Numbered from the stretch's first letter, positions 31,490-43,394 are shown. The stretch: DNA of 64,000 nt from Bettongia penicillata ogilbyi (GCA_023548195.1 JAJHZJ010000221.1:1240001-1304000); one strand, 5' to 3'. Translations and numbers: made by a program. Notes: generated from the sequence alone by a model not told the origin.

Positions 31490-32025
31490 CTCCAAGTACA
31501 AGTGTGACCATGTTACCCCTCTACTCAATAAACTCCAGTGACTCCCTGTTATCTCCAGGATCAAATACAAATGCTCTGTTTGACATACAAAGTCCTTCAT
31601 AACCTAGCCCCCTCCTATCTACCTTACTCCCTGCTCTGTACTCTTAATTCCAGTGACCCTGGCTTCCTAGCTGTTCCATGAACAACACATTTCCAGCTCC
31701 CACCATTTTCTCTGGCCACCCCCTATGCCTGGAACACTCCCTCTCTTCAGCTTGACCTAATGACTTCCCTGGTTTCTTTAAGTTTCAATTAAAATTTTGT
31801 CTTTTTAAGAAGCTTTCCCAGCCCCTCTTAATTCTAGAGCCTATTTATCCTATATATATATATATATCTTGCTTTCATATATTTGTTTACAATGTCTCCA
31901 CCATTAGATTGTGAGCTCTTTGAGGGAAGGAACTGCTTTTTGCCTGTTTTGTATCCCTGGGGCCTATTATAGTTCTTATCATAAAGCAGGTGCTCAAATA
32001 AGTATTTGTTGGTTGATTAATAGGG
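31490..32025 (+). mobile_element. L2, C-terminal/3' UTR part
   Basis: The ordered phrases AACTCCAGTGACTCCCTGTT, AAAGTCCTTCATAACCTAGC, TATGCCTGGAACACTCCCTC, AAGAAGCTTTCCCAGCCCCT, TTAGATTGTGAGCTCTTTGA and ATAAGTATTTGTTGG are the LINE2 3' end, here nearly 540 bp long. A (TA)n run lies at 31854-31867. Confidence 0.85.
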
Positions 32026-32071
32026 ATAAATGTAGCATCCTACACTCGAGTTAGAAAAATTCAACTTTGTC

Positions 32072-32265
32072 TAGGTATACTGGCACATTTCTATAATCCA
32101 ACCAATTGGGAAAACTGAGGCTGGTAGATCTTTGAACTCCAGAGTTCTGAGATATAGTGGGCTAAGTTGAATAGGCATCCATAAAAAATTTGTCATCAAA
32201 ATAATGAGCTCTCAGGACTGTGGGGGTGGAGTAGAGAGCGAGGAGGGAATCAGAGGATCTGGGTT
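32072..32265 (+). pseudogene. 7SL RNA (SRP RNA) pseudogene
   Basis: Blocks line up with the 5' half of vertebrate 7SL RNA in order: GGCACATTTCTATAATCC, ACTGAGGCTGG then AGATC, TTGAACTCCAGAGTTCTGAG, GTGGGCTAAGTTGAATAGGC and GTCATCAAAATAATGAGCTC. 7SL is the RNA of the signal recognition particle. The copy is heavily substituted, lacks the 3' half and shows no intact structure, so it is a processed pseudogene rather than a gene. Confidence 0.6.
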
Positions 32266-32456
32266 CAGATCTCTGCTCTACTATTTATTATCTATGTGAC
32301 TTCTCTCCATTAAAAGACTTAAGTAGCCTCTGTTTGCATTTTTAACACATAAGCCTCCATCCCTTCATCTAGGGTGGCCCTTTAATGTCCAGTCCTGTGG
32401 GAGAAACATCTTTCGTAACAGGTTCTAGACTCTTAGCTACTTGGGAATAGATTGAA

Positions 32457-32650
32457 TTTTAGTCACTTTGGTCATAGGACCACAGCGTCACAAGCCATTT
32501 AGTTTGAAGCTTCATTTTTTTACAAATAAGTAAACTGAGGCCCAAGGTGATTAAATGATTTGTCTAAGATCATACAGGTAGTATAAGAGGTGAGATTTGA
32601 AACCAAGTTCTCAGAGTCCAGGGCCCTTTCCACTGTGTCACACTGCTTCT
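32457..32650 (-). mobile_element. MIR-type fragment, antisense
   Basis: AAATAAGTAAACTGAGGCCC, GATTTGTCTAAGATCATACA, GTGAGATTTGAAACCAAGTT and CCTTTCCACTGTGTCACACT are in reverse MIR-like order. Confidence 0.65.
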
Positions 32651-33640
32651 TGATGGGGTTTTCAAGATCACTAAATGGTAAATGGGAATTTTAGACCAAG
32701 CATGGCTTGAGGCTGAGGTGAGCAGATCTCTTGATCTCAAGATACTTCAAAAATTCAGAGGGGAAATGCATAAAGGTTAACCCTGAAACTCACTGAAGGC
32801 TTAGAGAACCTTACGGCAAAAAATTACCCCTTTTACTAAGAAAGAATGTTGAGGAGATGTTAGCTTCAGTTAGCATCAGTTCTGTCTAAGCCTTCAAAGA
32901 TTCCTCTGAGTTATATTCCTTGGAGATAACAATTGTAAAGCACTTAGCATAAATTTTAGCTGTTATTACTATTTCAGCAAATATATTCCATGTCTTCATC
33001 CCATTAGCAGGATTATGTCCTCCCTCTCCCTCTTTTAAATTCTAACAGTCGTGATGGAATAGGTCTGTGTGAGCAAATGCAATAAATCTCACTTAGTCCC
33101 TAGTAACATCTCTGTGTCTTCTGGGACCCTTTCAAGGTGTCATTTTTCCAGAATACTTCCCTAAGGAGAGGGACCTTTTCACAAAACTTCCCTTAGCATT
33201 TTATACCACCCTGAAGCCTCTTGACCAACTGCATTTGTTTACAAATACTATGGCAACCTTGGGAGCTCTGGCAACTATTAATAAACTTCCATTGACTAAA
33301 GAACTAGGGAAGAATACAGAAACCCTTCAACGAGTCTGACTGACAAAGCACCCCAGCCTCTCTTCTTAGTGGGCCCATTTCTAAGAAGTCATCTATTTCA
33401 CGTTGATGTTGAAGTTTCTCACCATGATTTAGAGGGAAACTTGCCAAAAATCCATCCACTGTTCTTGTTTGTAGCCTTATTATGATTTATCTCAAATGCC
33501 TTGTGTAATGAGGACAATCCCATGGAGCTGTTACAAGCAGTTTTGCACTTTCCCCCAGGTTTTCTTGTGATATTCTTATCTTTTTCCTATTTTAAAAAGA
33601 GAGTATTTTCTTTTTACAAGCATAGTTGAAATAAACAAAT
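32651..33640. other. Unassigned sequence
   Basis: Nothing convincing. A 45-bp stretch at about 32700-32745 (GAGGCTGAGGTGAGCAGATC) weakly recalls 7SL RNA, too little to call. Confidence 0.35.
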
Positions 33641-33714
33641 GTGTCTTCCCCCTTCTCAGTGATCATTGGTGGAATGCTGCCTGTGGTTCTTGTACAATAT
33701 ACTAATATTACTTT

Positions 33715-33862
33715 TCCTTATCTTACTTTCCCATGCTTTGCCTTCTTTGCTTCCTTCTTTCCCTCTTTCCCCTTCCCTTCCATTCCTCTCTGTTATTTTC
33801 CCTTCCTTTCTTCTCCCTTCCCTGCCCTTTCCTTCTCTTACCTTGTCTTGCCTTCCCTTTGT
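33715..33862. repeat. Polypyrimidine (CCTT-rich) tract
   Basis: About 150 bp with very few purines on the plus strand, irregular CCTTCC/CCCTT units. The 86-, 99- and 75-residue ORFs are products of this composition. Confidence 0.9.
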
Positions 33863-33949
33863 GTATTTGCCCTTTATAGTCAAAAGTGTAATTGCAGATG
33901 AATTGAGAGACCCTGTTATAAATAGGAGGATTGGGTCTAAGCTGTACTC

Positions 33950-34515
33950 ATTTTTCTTTTCATAAAGAGTATTTTGGGTTTAATCTTCTTATCTCTTTTT
34001 ATTATCTTATGATTTAAACCACCTTCATTTCTGACTATATCCCACTCTTCTCCCCTGCCTGGCAACCCATACCTTGTAACAAAGGATAAAAAGTAAAAGA
34101 AAAAAGAAAGGTAGCTCAGCAAAGCTAACCAGCACATTAAATCTGTCTGATAGTATATGCAATGGGCCATACCCATAGAAATCAGTGTCTTTAAAGAAGG
34201 AAGGCAAGTACATTTTCTTGATTTTTCTCTAAAGCTAAGCTCATTCTACTATAACTGTACACTGTTCAGTTTCAATTGTTTGTACTTTCTATTTAAATTT
34301 TTGTAGACATTATGTACATTATTTGGGGTCTGCTTTTTTTACTCTGCATCAGTTAATTTATGTCTTTCCATGTTTCCCTGAATTCATGTTCATCATTCCC
34401 TATAGTGCAGGCATATTTCATTGTGTTCAGGCTCTACAATTTGCTTAATTGCTTCCCCCATTTGTAAGTATCTACTTTCTTTCAAGTTATTTGTTACCAC
34501 AAAATTGTTTTTCCC
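33950..34515 (-). mobile_element. L1 3' end, antisense, diverged
   Basis: Reverse L1 3' UTR/ORF2 end text: CTGCATCAGTTAATTTATGT, CTTTCCATGTTTCCCTGAAT, TCATGTTCATCATTCCCTAT and CAATTTGCTTAATTGCTTCC match the antisense copies at 49830-49990 and 62230-62370 in order. Heavily decayed. Confidence 0.55.
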
Positions 34516-34634
34516 CAATCTCATGTAACCCCAGAAGGGGTGAAGACCAAGAGTCCAATTAATAATCCCTGGGAGAACTCTGAACAAGTCTATTCCCTCC
34601 AAAGAGAGTCATAGACTTTTGGAAATATTAATGC

Positions 34635-34740
34635 ACTTCAAATATTCAAAGACAACTATTATGACTTGTCTAAGACTTCTTTGCTCCAAGCTAAACCTCT
34701 TCAGTGTTACAGATTGTCTTCTCATCTGATCACTTCTATT
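34635..34740 (+). mobile_element. CR1/L3-like LINE fragment
   Basis: TTCAAAGACAACTATTATGA, CTTGTCTAAGACTTCTTTGC and TCCAAGCTAAACCTCTTCAG follow the same CR1/L3-type 3' region as 29740-30070, just upstream in consensus order. Confidence 0.45.
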
Positions 34741-35055
34741 TATGATGATAGCAAGGCATAAAACCAAGACATGTATGCTCACTAACAGGGTGAACCACTG
34801 TCATGCAAGAGGTCCAATGCAGGCTCCAGGTCAAAGATGAATTCTCTATAGATTATGAGGTCTTCGATACATTCTTGCTTTCAGTTGACATTGTGTCAGA
34901 ACATTGCAGAGCCTATTGAATATCACGAAGAGTTTATCTAAATGAAACTAAAGAAAAAACCAAATAGATGAGGAATGCCTGTTATACAGACTCTGATAAT
35001 CAATTAGCCAGAGAACCTATGGAGTTTAACCATCAATGTATTTATATTGGATATG

Positions 35056-35235
35056 TTGTTGCTGTCTGTCCTTTGTTCTCAAAGAGGACCATGACATAAG
35101 GAAGATGATGCCATGACCTACAAGTGATTTGGACTTAAGTGAGGCAGGGCTATGCAAAGTCACCAGCCTCACTTTCTCCTCCACAGCCATCTGGGTCCAG
35201 TGGTAAGATATAGATCAGGATGACCGGAGATGACA
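35056..35235 (-). mobile_element. Marsupial SINE, body type B, antisense, headless
   Basis: TCTGTCCTTTGTTCTCAAAG, AGTGAGGCAGGGCTATGCAA, CCAGCCTCACTTTCTCCTCC and CCATCTGGGTCCAGTGG are the reverse of body B. Confidence 0.7.
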
Positions 35236-36405
35236 CCTATCTTGGACATGCACTTCAAAGGGACAGTGAATAAGCCCATATTTGAACAAGAGAAGAAAAA
35301 TGGACTTGATTGACTTTGGGGAATTGTCAAATTCTTTGGTCCCAAATTTCCTCCTGAAACAAAGCCCCATCTTTTTAATACCAATGTTCTTTTGGTGGTG
35401 TTCTATAGTTATGGAACATGATGGTCTCTGGATAAATGAAACTAAGCACCATTCAAAGGTCAGTGGAGAGGAACATGGTGAATTTGAGCAGAACGAAATA
35501 TTAACAAAGCAGCATAAAGAATGTGATTAAAGAAATGTGTGAGTGAAAAATATCTGCCAGTCACATGACGAAAGTAAGAAACAACTGATGGATAGTTAGT
35601 GTACTCTATTGGTAATCTCACTATGTCAATAAAATTAGGAGAGCTGTCAGAAAATTGAGTGTACCCTTGTGGTAAACTTTACGGGAAGCCATGGATGAGG
35701 CTACACAGGATGAACAGTCATGGATTATTGCCTGCATAATTGGAAGGAACATTCACACTGGTGAGGCCATAGCTCCATTATGTCCTGTAGCAAAGAGATG
35801 TGTAGTAAATACATGAAATTTGGTGCTGCATACAGGAACAGCAGTAAATACATGAAGTTCTATTCAATGTACAGGAATATGAGAGGAGTAAATCATGGCT
35901 CAGTTGCCAGTGATGGAGAGCTACCAAAAGTGTTAGGAAACCAGAAAACTACTTTCATTGCCCACTATATCCTCAGGCAACGGGTAGGACAAAGAGTAAA
36001 TGAAATTTACTTTCTTTACTCCTTGTCTGACATAAATGATTGCTGCCTTAAAAGAAGGAGCAAAACAGCGAGCCAGAAAGTTACACCATCCTGTTCCTAC
36101 TACCATTCTGGGAGCTCGCTAACAAGTCTTCCTTAAACAAGACTGATCCCCTGAAGGCATTTGCTAGTACCTTGCTATTCACATAGCTAAATTAAGTAAC
36201 CAAACAACAAATGGCCAGAATCAATGGCTTAAAGTGTACTGTGGAGTTATGATCAATCACTTCCCAAGTTTGAAGCATATTACTTCACTTCAAGCCAACA
36301 GCAATTTACTACAGTGTTATTTCCTTCCACCTTGTGTTTGATTAAACTGTCCTAGATGCAGTAATGTGCCGCAAAGGAAGGAAATAAGTATTTATTTTTG
36401 TTGTT
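35236..36405. other. Unassigned sequence with a 118-codon ORF
   Basis: Not a repeat I recognise. An ORF at 35780-36136 (+) has two similar 13-residue segments (SKYMKFGAAYRN and SKYMKFYSMYRN) produced by a 39-bp imperfect tandem duplication (about 35808-35885). There is no known domain, and its length is within chance for a window of this size. Treated as non-coding. Confidence 0.35.
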
Positions 36406-36409
36406 CTGT

Positions 36410-36660
36410 TGAGTTGTTTATTTTATTCTTGTTCAACTCCTCATGGCTCTATCTGGGGTTTTCTTGGCTAAGATATTGGAGTGGTTTGCCATTTCCTTTT
36501 CCAGCTCATTTTACAGTGAGAAAACTGAGGCAAGTAAGATTAAGTAACCTGTCCAGTGTCACACAGCTAGACAGTTTCTGAGACCAGATTTGAACTCAGG
36601 AAGATGGGTCTTCCTGACTCCAGACCTGGTGCTCTAGCCACTGCACCACCTAGTTGCCCC
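36410..36660 (-). mobile_element. Marsupial SINE, body type A, antisense
   Basis: GGCTCTATCTGGGGTTTTCT, GTGGTTTGCCATTTCCTTTT, GTCACACAGCTAG, TTTGAACTCAGGAAGATGGG and the head end CACCACCTAGTTGCCCC. It directly abuts a MIR at 36661. Confidence 0.85.
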
Positions 36661-36902
36661 AAATATTTATATAGTACCTACCTTATGTCATCCAATGGGC
36701 TAAACACTTTGCAAATATCTCATTTCATCCTCACAACAACCCTGAATGGTAGGTGCTATTATTATCTTCATTTTACAGATGAGAAAACTGAAGCAAGTAG
36801 AAATTGAGCCCTGCTAGGAAATATATGAGGCTGGATTTGAATTCAGATCTTCATGACTCCAGGCCCAGAGCTCTATCCACTTCACCATCTAGTTGCCTCT
36901 GC
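36661..36902 (-). mobile_element. MIR, antisense
   Basis: CTTATGTCATCCAATGGGCT, TCACAACAACCCTGAATGGT, ATTATTATCTTCATTTTACA and a head block ending CTATCCACTTCACCATCTAG. Confidence 0.8.
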
Positions 36903-36949
36903 TGGAGGCTTTGAGGAAGCCAATGGTGTGAGTACTTATGCTTTAGAAA

Positions 36950-37800
36950 TAAGCAAATGCTGCCTTTCGGATTTGACTTATTGCTTTGTTGATTGTCTAG
37001 ATTTAAGAAAGCAATGGAGAGAATGCTAATAATGCAGATTAAAATGAAAGGTGTGTTTTGAGTACTTCTTCCCTATCCCCCAAATTTGGCTGTTAAACAA
37101 TGACTAGTGCACTTCAGCCTGGAAACCAACAAAAGAATAAAATAAAAATGGGTCTATGCCACAGTAAAGCAATGAAGGATCCATCTTAGTATTTCTTTCA
37201 AAAAATTATTACAAATCATCCCTTAAACAGTCCTTTGGCTGCCAGAAGTGTTCCCTTCCACTGAGTTGATGAAGAAATCCATTCATCTGGAAATGCCACT
37301 GCTGTTGCCATTGGCGATCCATTGTTGTGACATGTGAACTGTCAGAATGATGAATGCATGCTGGACCTTCCTGACTGTCAGTCAATCTCAGACAGCTGAA
37401 GGTCTAATTTGGCCCTGAATGGCCGAAACTAAAAGGACCCAAGAAAAGCAATGAGGCTGAATCTAGAATTCAGTAAAGAGCCTGAAAAAAAACCCAACTT
37501 CCTTAAAAGGTCCATTTCCTGTCCAGAAACTTAAAGATCAGTCCTACATTATCCTCTTTGCCCAAAGGGAAAGTCATTAAAAATTTATTCATAAAATTGT
37601 TCTAATGCACCAGGGAGAGAATGATGGACCTCTACAAAGAGGGGAAGTGCCTTGATTTGTGGGCAGAATAACATACAATTCAACAGAAATTTTCTTCTGT
37701 GCTAAGGTAATTGCATAAATCTCAAAGGAGATTCATGTGTGAGACAATGTGGATGTGGATGAAAAGAGCACAGCATCAGAGGGTGAGAAATATGTCCCCA
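36950..37800. promoter_or_regulatory. Candidate conserved non-coding block
   Basis: About 850 bp with no recognisable repeat, no long ORF and balanced base composition, unusual in this window. It includes an inverted TGACA-N7-TGTCA motif at 37327-37343 (TGACATGTGAACTGTCA), an ATTGTTG SOX-like site just upstream, and several TAAT sites. This could be an enhancer. There is no direct evidence beyond its repeat-free texture. Confidence 0.25.
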
Positions 37801-38095
37801 ACTCTACCATCAATGATTTGGCCTCAAGCACGTCTTCTAGTTTCTCCTCTATAACATGAGGGAATTGGACTCTACCGTTGCTAAGGTCCATGTGCTAACA
37901 TTTTATGCTCTATAAATTCTGAAGGGATGCCTTTGTGGCAGGAGGGGGCTTGGTGGTGAATATCTACTTATAGAGATCCTCAAATTGTATTATTAATGTA
38001 TCTGTGCAGGAGGGAGGGTGTGTCTGTATTGTTTTGATTTCACATTCCTTATGGATAAGAGTCACTTGATATTTTCAGTAATTCAATTGCATTTA

Positions 38096-38215
38096 ATAAG
38101 AATTATTAAGTGCTGACTGAACTGACTACTGTTCTAGTCGCTGAGGATAGAGCAAAAAAATAAAACAATCCTAAAGTGTTTACAATCTACTGGGGTGCAG
38201 ATAAGTAAATTTATG
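38096..38215 (+). mobile_element. Ancient repeat fragment (2195 family start)
   Basis: ATTAAGTGCTGACTGAACTG, CTGTTCTAGTCGCTGAGGAT and GTTTACAATCTACTGGGGTG are the diverged opening block of the family. A TA/GT-rich tract follows (38226-38420). Confidence 0.45.
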
Positions 38216-38225
38216 CATGTGTGTG

Positions 38226-38460
38226 CATATATATATATGTATATTTCTGTGTATGGATGTATAGCTATATATGTATGTGTATAAATTTAATATATACATT
38301 TTATGTGTCTATTATATATAATTTGTATGTGGTAATATATAATATAAATTCTATCTCCATACAGACTCATATATACATATATATATGTATATGCACACAC
38401 ATGTGTATGTATGTGTATTAAGACTTTTGGGACACCCCATATATGTACATATGTACACAT
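38226..38460. repeat. AT/GT-rich microsatellite-like tract
   Basis: Mixed TATATA, TGTGTA and CACACA runs. A (GT)n run lies nearby at 38752-38773. Confidence 0.8.
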
Positions 38461-38779
38461 AGAGACCTAGGACTGAATCTATGATTTCATTGGTATAAGG
38501 GGGTCCCAAGTAAAAAGAAAAACTACCTCTACCAAAGTAGGCACCTTTTTTAAATTTTATTTTATTTTACTTTTTTTTTGCCAATTATAGAGAACTGCCT
38601 CTCTAACACTGAGAAGTCAGGCAACTTGCCCAGAGTCCCTGATCCAAGAGATAGGACTTGAATGTAAGCTTTCCTGGCTTCAGTGTTAACTCTATATATA
38701 CTATACAATACTGTCTGTCATATATGATTTTATTTGCATCCATATGTATATGTGTGTGTGTGTGTGTGTGTATTTTAAG

Positions 38780-39515
38780 CTTGGGATATCTAAATCTTAG
38801 TTAGATGTTTATAAAAGTCCTATACCAGTGTCCTTACCAACTATACCTCACATTGGCCCCTCTTACTCTAGGTCCTGGTCTAGCTCAACTAGGCAAGATG
38901 TATCTTTCTCCCAAAACTGGATTCTCTTTATCTTCCCTTGTTTTAAGAATTTTAAATAAAATATAATAGAACTTAAAATCTTTTCTAGAGAACAGATTCT
39001 TTTTCATCATGGGTTAATAAAGTATAAATTTAAAATAGCAAATGAGGAATAAACACACTTGTTTATGCAGCTACTTTGATAATCAGAAAGGGAACTGTCA
39101 GGTTTCCTAAGGGATGAAAGGGATTCAGGATTAGTTCACACTTTCAGGCAAGCTCTTAGTACCCCAAGGATATAGAGTTCTGACTGCTCCTCTTGCTGAC
39201 GCCTGGTCATAACAAAGAATCAGTTCCCTACCCTCAGGCAGGCTTAATTTTCAGCAGCTGTTCCTAATAGTATCTCCTTTTAGTCCCTTGACCTGAAATT
39301 ACTTCCTCCTTTATTTCATTTCTTCTACTCACAAGACACCTGAAATATAGGGATCACTGGGAAAAATTGCCTTCTAGCAGATAACTTCTGCTCCTCCCAG
39401 GGCAAGCCTATGTGGATGGAGATGTCTGTTTATATACTCATCTAATGCAAAGTAATTTCAGTGAGTTGAAGTATAGGGAGGTACTAACAATCAGGGGACT
39501 AAGGAAAGCCCTCCT
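38780..39515. other. Unassigned sequence
   Basis: No gene or repeat recognised. Confidence 0.35.
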
Positions 39516-39519
39516 GTCT

Positions 39520-39970
39520 GAGATACTGGAGTTCAGTCTTCAAAGGTCCTAAGGATTCTAAAAAGTAGAGGTAAAGAAGGAGAAATTCCAGGTATAGGGA
39601 TATACCCTGTGCAAAGACACCGAGAAGGGAGCTAGAATATTGTATGTGGGGAACAAGACAAATAGGCCAATGTAGATGGAATGTAATATTCATGAGAGGA
39701 ATTCAGGTCAAATTATTCTGGAAAGATAGATGGCATCCAAAATGTGAGAGACTGTAAATGTCAAGCAAGGAATTTTATATTTTATCCCAGAGGCAATAAT
39801 AATGAGTCATTGGCATAGTCGTACCATACCTTGGAATTATGAATTTGGATGAGGTGGGGAGAATGGATTAAAAAAGAGGAGAGAGATTGGAGCAGGGAGA
39901 CAAATTAGGAAATTATCATAATCGTCTAGGCAAGAGGTAATGATAACCCAATAACGTGGAAATAGTATTT
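39520..39970 (+). mobile_element. Ancient interspersed repeat (2195 family), middle part
   Basis: AAATTCCAGGTATAGGGATA, CTGTGCAAAGACACCGAGAA, ATTTTATATTTTATCCCAGA, GAGTCATTGGCATAG and GGAGCAGGGAGACAAATTAG are in family order. Confidence 0.5.
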
Positions 39971-40645
39971 AGCACCATATCAAATGCATATGGGAACTTA
40001 TTAGAAATTTGCATTTAATTAAAGGACTAGTCAATGGGAGACCCATTCTTCAAGAATATTCAGTACTTTACAAGCTTCAATCCTTTATGTGGAGGCTGGG
40101 TAAACCTGTTTATGGGCATATGTGATGGAGGGACTTGCTCTCAATGTAATAAAGAAAAGCTTCTTGAATGGCTACTGAGCCAAAACTGAGATACTAATTG
40201 GACAAATTAGTAAATTTTCCTTCTATTGTAAATGAGGATGAACTATTGGGTGCCCTTTGATGGGGAAGGGTCTCTGGAACTTCTCTCCCTCATAGGATCC
40301 ATGAAGTTGTGAGCACATGGCCTCCTAGACAAGTATCTGTCTGGAATGGAGTTACCTTCTAGTTGTGTCTTTGGCTTAAGCCCTTGTGAGAATTCAAAAA
40401 CTCAGAACAAACTTTCAGGTGTCTAAGAATTAGAGTTCATGTAATTTACCAACAGCTAAACCCAGTGGGTTTGGATTAGTACTGCCCTGAGAAGGGACTT
40501 TCCTCAATCAGCTATGGTGCATTCTAAGTAAACTTGATGGAGAATATGCTTTTGCAGCTACTTTGAAGTTTGAACTGACTCTCCCCAGGGACTAAGGTGA
40601 TGAAGGAGGGAATGCGCCCCTGGTGTTGTGACTTCTCTTCTTAGT
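39971..40645. other. Unassigned sequence
   Basis: No feature recognised. Confidence 0.35.
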
Positions 40646-40649
40646 ATTT

Positions 40650-40887
40650 GTTGTCATCGTTGAGTTGTGTCAGCTGTTTCTGACTCTCCATGACCCCATT
40701 TAGGGTTTTCTTAGCAGAGATACTGGTATGGTTTGCCATTTCCTTCTGCAGCTCATTTTACAGATGAGGGAACTGAGGCAAACAAGGTTAAGTGACTTAC
40801 CCAGGATCATACAGCCAGTAAGAGCCTGAGCTCAGGTCCTTCTGACTCCAGGTCCTGCACTCTATCCTCTGTGCTACCTAGCTGCCC
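40650..40887 (-). mobile_element. Marsupial SINE, body type A, antisense
   Basis: GAGTTGTGTCAGCTGTTTCT, CATGACCCCATTTAGGGTTT, GGTTTGCCATTTCCTTCTGC and the head end GTGCTACCTAGCTGCCCTG. Confidence 0.85.
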
Positions 40888-41279
40888 TGCTTATCAGTAA
40901 ATATCCCTTTATTCAAGTTAATTGGTGTTCATTGATTAAGTGATAGTGAGGTACAAATCATTGGGTCAATCAACGATATAGGGGATATATACAAACTATA
41001 AATGGCGATTGATATTGGGAAGGACACACAAGATTGGGGGCCTGAACCTATAGAATTAGAAAAGTCCCAAAACTTCGCAAGGACTCCTAGGACCTTGAGG
41101 GAAAGATGTAGGCAGTTGTCCTTTAGGGAATTGACTTGGCAGTGCCAGTATAAGTTGGGCTAAGGATACTCCAGAGATTATATAAAGGCTACATATATTT
41201 TTAACCTAATCTAGTCTGATTCCATCCATTATATTGATATGAACATTAAATACATTAGGAAATTACAAGATGTTATGTG

Positions 41280-41500
41280 TTATAGTGGGAAGAAAACTAA
41301 ATTTGGATTCATGTTCTCTGGACCTGGATTTGAGTCTTAGGTTAGTTATTTACCGGTGGTGTGCCCTTGAATGTGCTTCACTTAACCTAGCCTTAGTTTC
41401 CTCATCTATAAAGTGGGGATGATAATGCTTGCATTACATATCTGGGAGATTCCTAATAGTCTGGGGAAGCAAATGCTTTAGAAATGGTTATTATACTATA
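41280..41500 (+). mobile_element. MIR
   Basis: GGACCTGGATTTGAGTCTTA, GTTTCCTCATCTATAAAGTG and GGGGATGATAATGCTTGCAT are in MIR order on the plus strand. Confidence 0.65.
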
Positions 41501-42190
41501 TGTAAATATGAATATAAATATGTAAATATGTATCATTCCTTCCTAGAGTCTTTGTATAATAAGGTTGTTGAAATGTGTAGCTGCTATCATTGAGCGCTTC
41601 ATTTATCAAGTGTCACCAGGGAATGGGAAATACCACACAAGAGAATTTTCTAGATAATGAAGTTAAGAAACTTAAGTGCTAATGCTCCATTTTAAATTTT
41701 AACTCTTTTTGATGGCAACATTTCTTTAGAAATGTCATATACTTCCCTGACTTAGTGAGGAGGATAATCTCCTCTTTGCTTTTCCTCTGTCCTCCCCTGC
41801 CCTCCACTCTCCTCTCTTGGGGTGCTCTACCCCCAGGAAGATACACTTCCATGGTCAAAAGCTGCTTTTTCTCATTTGGGTTACTGGCTACATTTTTTGT
41901 TCCAAGAACAAGTCTTAAGCCCAATTAATTCACTGCGGTTCTCATAGATTGGACACCAGGCCTCCACCCACCTAGGATAGAGGGAATATAGTGACTAAAT
42001 AGTAACTGTTCCTGTTTTACCTAGGAACCCTGAAGGTCTTCCCCTCCCAGTTTGATTTTTTTTTGGTTATTTTTCTTCTTTTATTAAAAAGGACAATCCC
42101 TGGAGTAACTACTTAAAGAGGCCTACTCATTAAACGGATACATCTCACTCAAAATGAAAATGTGATAAGACCTTAACCTAAAATGGCCAG
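41501..42190. other. Unassigned sequence
   Basis: No gene or repeat recognised. The 81-residue minus-strand ORF (41679-41924) lacks a known domain. Confidence 0.35.
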
Positions 42191-42191
42191 T

Positions 42192-42398
42192 CTTACATTG
42201 CATCCTGGGGCCATCTCCAGTCCTCCTGATGTATATCAGGCCATTGGACGTAGATGGCTCAGGAGAAGAAGGTGAGGTTGGTGACCTTGCACAGCCTTCC
42301 CTCACTCAAAACTAAGTCAATTGCAAGTCATGTCATCATCCTGATGTCATGGTCCTCTTCAAGAAGGAAGGACAAACTCAACAGCCACAAGGAGGATA
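42192..42398 (+). mobile_element. Marsupial SINE, body type B, headless
   Basis: CATCCTGGGGCCATCTCCAG, TCCTCCTGATGTATATCAGG, ACCTTGCACAGCCTTCCCTC, CAAGTCATGTCATCATCCTG and AGAAGGAAGGACAAACTC. It lacks the tRNA-like head. Confidence 0.8.
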
Positions 42399-42837
42399 AA
42401 CTCAGCATCAACTTTAACCTTTTCCTAATTCCTCAGGGTCATTATTGTGAGCATCTATTCCTTGGGTATATAGTGATAGCATGATTTCTGTTGAGTTTAT
42501 TGAGGTGTGTGCTGGCTTGAGTACAACAGTAAGTGGCCCCAGACTGTATGAAAACTTTCTACGGATCCAGGCTGCTGGTGGTCTTGGGCTCTGCAGGCTT
42601 AGGTTAGAGGAGGAAGAAACAATTACATTAGGGTGGGCATGGATTTGACTATAGATATTAGTGGTGATTAAGTAGATGTAGCTCAAATCAGGAGACCAAG
42701 GTCAAAGGCAGGCAGAGGTCCATGGAGTGTAATGGCAAGTAAAATAGGATCTTTTGCTGTTTTTGTTTTAGTATAATAAAGAATTATAATGCCTCTATTT
42801 GAATATGACTACAGAGGATCTTTCCCACCCATCTGTA

Positions 42838-43340
42838 AGGAAGTCCACACCTTTTGTTAATGAGGTATAGGTCCTCAAGGGATGTGATGCCCTCTGACTC
42901 TAAAAAGTGTATAAAGACTCTGAGGGTGAAGTTTTATTTTGGGGCTAAGATTTTGTAAGAGTGTTTGTTTGGCCAGATGAGGACTCTGGGAAGCTGTTTA
43001 AGGAATGCAACTCCTTCCCTCCCCTCTGCTTTGAGAACCCAGATGTTGTGCTTCCCTCTCTGGTAACGATGGTCACACAGTTGGGTTCTAACTGTCTGTT
43101 GAATTATGGTCAGACAGAGGAAGTTATGTCTGTTGACTTTTAATTTCTCTGTATTTTCTTTGAAGTTCAAGGTGCTGACTCCCATGAACTAGGTGAGTGA
43201 TGCATGTGCTTTGTTAAAGGAATGTTACATGTGCTTGATTAAAGTGATTGTTAACCCTTCAAAAGTTGCCTTGCCTTTTATGAAATCAGATCTAAGAACC
43301 TGTGATAGCAGAACCCCCTGTGTATGTTGAGGTACTTACC
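42838..43340 (+). mobile_element. Solo LTR, third member of the 26356/27475 family
   Basis: It aligns block by block with the LTR arms: ACACCTTTTGTTAATGAGG, GGGATGTGATG, TTTTGGGGCTAAG, TGGCCAGATGAGGACTCTGG, CTTCCCTCTCTGGTAACG, TTTGAAGTTCAAGGTGCTGA and GATTAAAGTGATTGTTAAC. A TATAAAG box lies at 42910-42916. The 5' terminal 60-100 bp seem to be missing. A (GATA)n run follows at 43391. Confidence 0.6.
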
Positions 43341-43390
43341 GATCCGTGGAGTCAGGCCAACCTCCAGGAAAAGGAGAAAGCCCTCTAGAA

Positions 43391-43394
43391 GATG

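Noticed and set aside
32700..32745. Second 7SL fragment
   Set aside because: Only about 45 bp of loose similarity, too short to separate from chance.
35780..36136. 118-codon ORF with a duplicated 13-residue segment
   Set aside because: No domain, no neighbouring exon signals, and the repeat is explained by a 39-bp DNA duplication.
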